44,379 nt of DNA from contig CACHFK010000004.1 in the NCBI GenBank assembly GCA_902579085.1, positions 1-44,379 on the forward strand, in the 5' to 3' direction. Of this stretch, positions 43,967 through 44,379 are shown in pieces (within the stretch, counting starts at the first letter, position 1; every line of letters begins with the position of its first letter). Position numbers and translations under genes: made by a program. Below the pieces are notes generated by a model. The model saw only the letters and a list, made by a program, of their open reading frames with translations. It ran no database searches and was not told where the DNA came from. This DNA is from an uncultured Pelagibacteraceae bacterium. GTDB taxonomy: Bacteria; Pseudomonadota; Alphaproteobacteria; Pelagibacterales; Pelagibacteraceae.

Positions 43967-44379
43967 TATAAACTTTCTAGAGTTAACTCTATTTTTTTAG
44001 CATCTTTTTCTAAGTTATCAAAGTTTGTTTTTTCTTGTTCTACAATATCTTTAGGGGCTTTATCTGTAAAACTTTTATTACTTAGTCTTGTATTGATTTT
44101 GTTCATTTCTTCTTTGATTTTAGAATGTTTTTTTGAAAGATTGTTTTTAATTATTTCTAAATCAACATCTTGCTCAAAATAAAGTTTAAATAATTCACCA
44201 TTGATAACTAAAGTAGCCGATCCCTTATCAAGATCTTTGTCTAAAATATTATTTATTCTTCCAAGTTTTTTAACGACAATTTGATTGTTATTAAAAAAAT
44301 CAATTGTCTCTTTAGATGTGTTTTTTAAAGATATATCAATTAATGATCCTGGACTTACGCCTAGTTCATTTTTAAACGA
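43966..44379 (-). CDS. valS: valyl-tRNA synthetase, C-terminal end (runs off the right edge)
   Basis: About 137 C-terminal residues are visible. The read is [10 protein letters not shown]... near the edge, then [24 protein letters not shown], and the terminal coiled-coil tRNA-binding arm with [20 protein letters not shown], which matches the ValRS ending (RLSNPxFxxKAPxxVVExE). The chain stops in LTLESL with TAA overlapping the ilvD ATG by one base. The catalytic part lies outside the window. Confidence 0.9.
   Translation of the reverse strand, partial: SFKNELGVSPGSLIDISLKNTSKETIDFFNNNQIVVKKLGRINNILDKDLDKGSATLVINGELFKLYFEQDVDLEIIKNNLSKKHSKIKEEMNKINTRLSNKSFTDKAPKDIVEQEKTNFDNLEKDAKKIELTLESL

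Noticed and set aside
1-44379. CRISPR array, tRNA/rRNA genes, insertion sequences, prophage or toxin-antitoxin pairs
   Set aside because: Looked for by eye in the gaps and coding regions; no repeat-spacer pattern, cloverleaf, transposase or phage gene was found.

Overview
The window is about 44.4 kb of very AT-rich, extremely compact bacterial DNA. Gene order (argS - nagZ - scpA - scpB - tatA - tatB - tatC - serS - yajC - secD - secF, and ssb divergent from uvrA), the alphaproteobacterial form of UvrA, the long PstC/PstA proteins and the streamlined junctions all point to Alphaproteobacteria, most likely a marine SAR11 (Pelagibacterales) genome. That assignment is inference from gene content and base composition; there is no rRNA gene here to confirm it. 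I saw no tRNA, rRNA, IS element, phage gene or CRISPR array. No stretch without a gene exceeds about 175 bases.

Layout. 1-1789 (-): 5' part of gyrA behind ssb. 1872-5381 (+): uvrA and a PuuD-like membrane protein. 5378-16180 (-): secretion and housekeeping run (dgt, argS, a small coiled-coil membrane protein, nagZ, scpA, scpB, tatA, tatB, tatC, serS, yajC, secD, secF). 16231-17324 (+): an ErpA/IscA-type Fe-S carrier and xthA. 17316-18314 (-): an Ldh2-family dehydrogenase. 18362-23799: a zinc-limitation island, with znuA - COG0523 GTPase - WD40 protein - small Cys/His protein on the minus strand and znuC - znuB - zur on the plus strand, sharing a 73-bp promoter region with two Zur-type operators. 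23876-25955 (+): a small membrane protein, thioredoxin-type arsC, an ars-type aquaporin, a Nudix hydrolase and a lysine-rich small protein. 26128-41045: a phosphate island, with ppk-ppx, a SixA-like phosphatase, phoR, an unknown secreted protein, pstSCAB-phoU-phoB, then agt-plcP (phosphorus-saving lipid remodelling) divergent from a diacylglycerol-kinase-like gene. 41046-44379 (-): valS (partial) - ilvD - manC-like, coupled by one-base stop/start overlaps.

How the genes fit together. The zinc island pairs high-affinity uptake (ZnuABC, with a very His/Asp-rich ZnuA loop) with a COG0523 metallochaperone and two uncharacterised partners, under Zur. The phosphate island joins sensing (PhoR/PhoB/PhoU), uptake (PstSCAB), polyphosphate turnover (Ppk/Ppx) and phospholipid recycling (PlcP breaks phospholipid to diacylglycerol, Agt adds a sugar, the DagK-like kinase could return diacylglycerol to phosphatidate). 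Arsenate, a phosphate mimic, is handled by the arsC-aquaporin pair just upstream. Pho-box-like direct repeats with an 11-base period lie about 70 bases before pstS and about 63 bases before plcP.

The most unusual points are the zinc cassette with the WD40 and CHEPNC/HNHSH proteins, the divergent plcP-agt/dagK arrangement, the unknown secreted protein between phoR and pstS, the lack of an SPOR-type protein between argS and nagZ, and convergent gene ends that overlap or abut, including an 18-bp palindrome made of two identical Val-Lys-stop ends.
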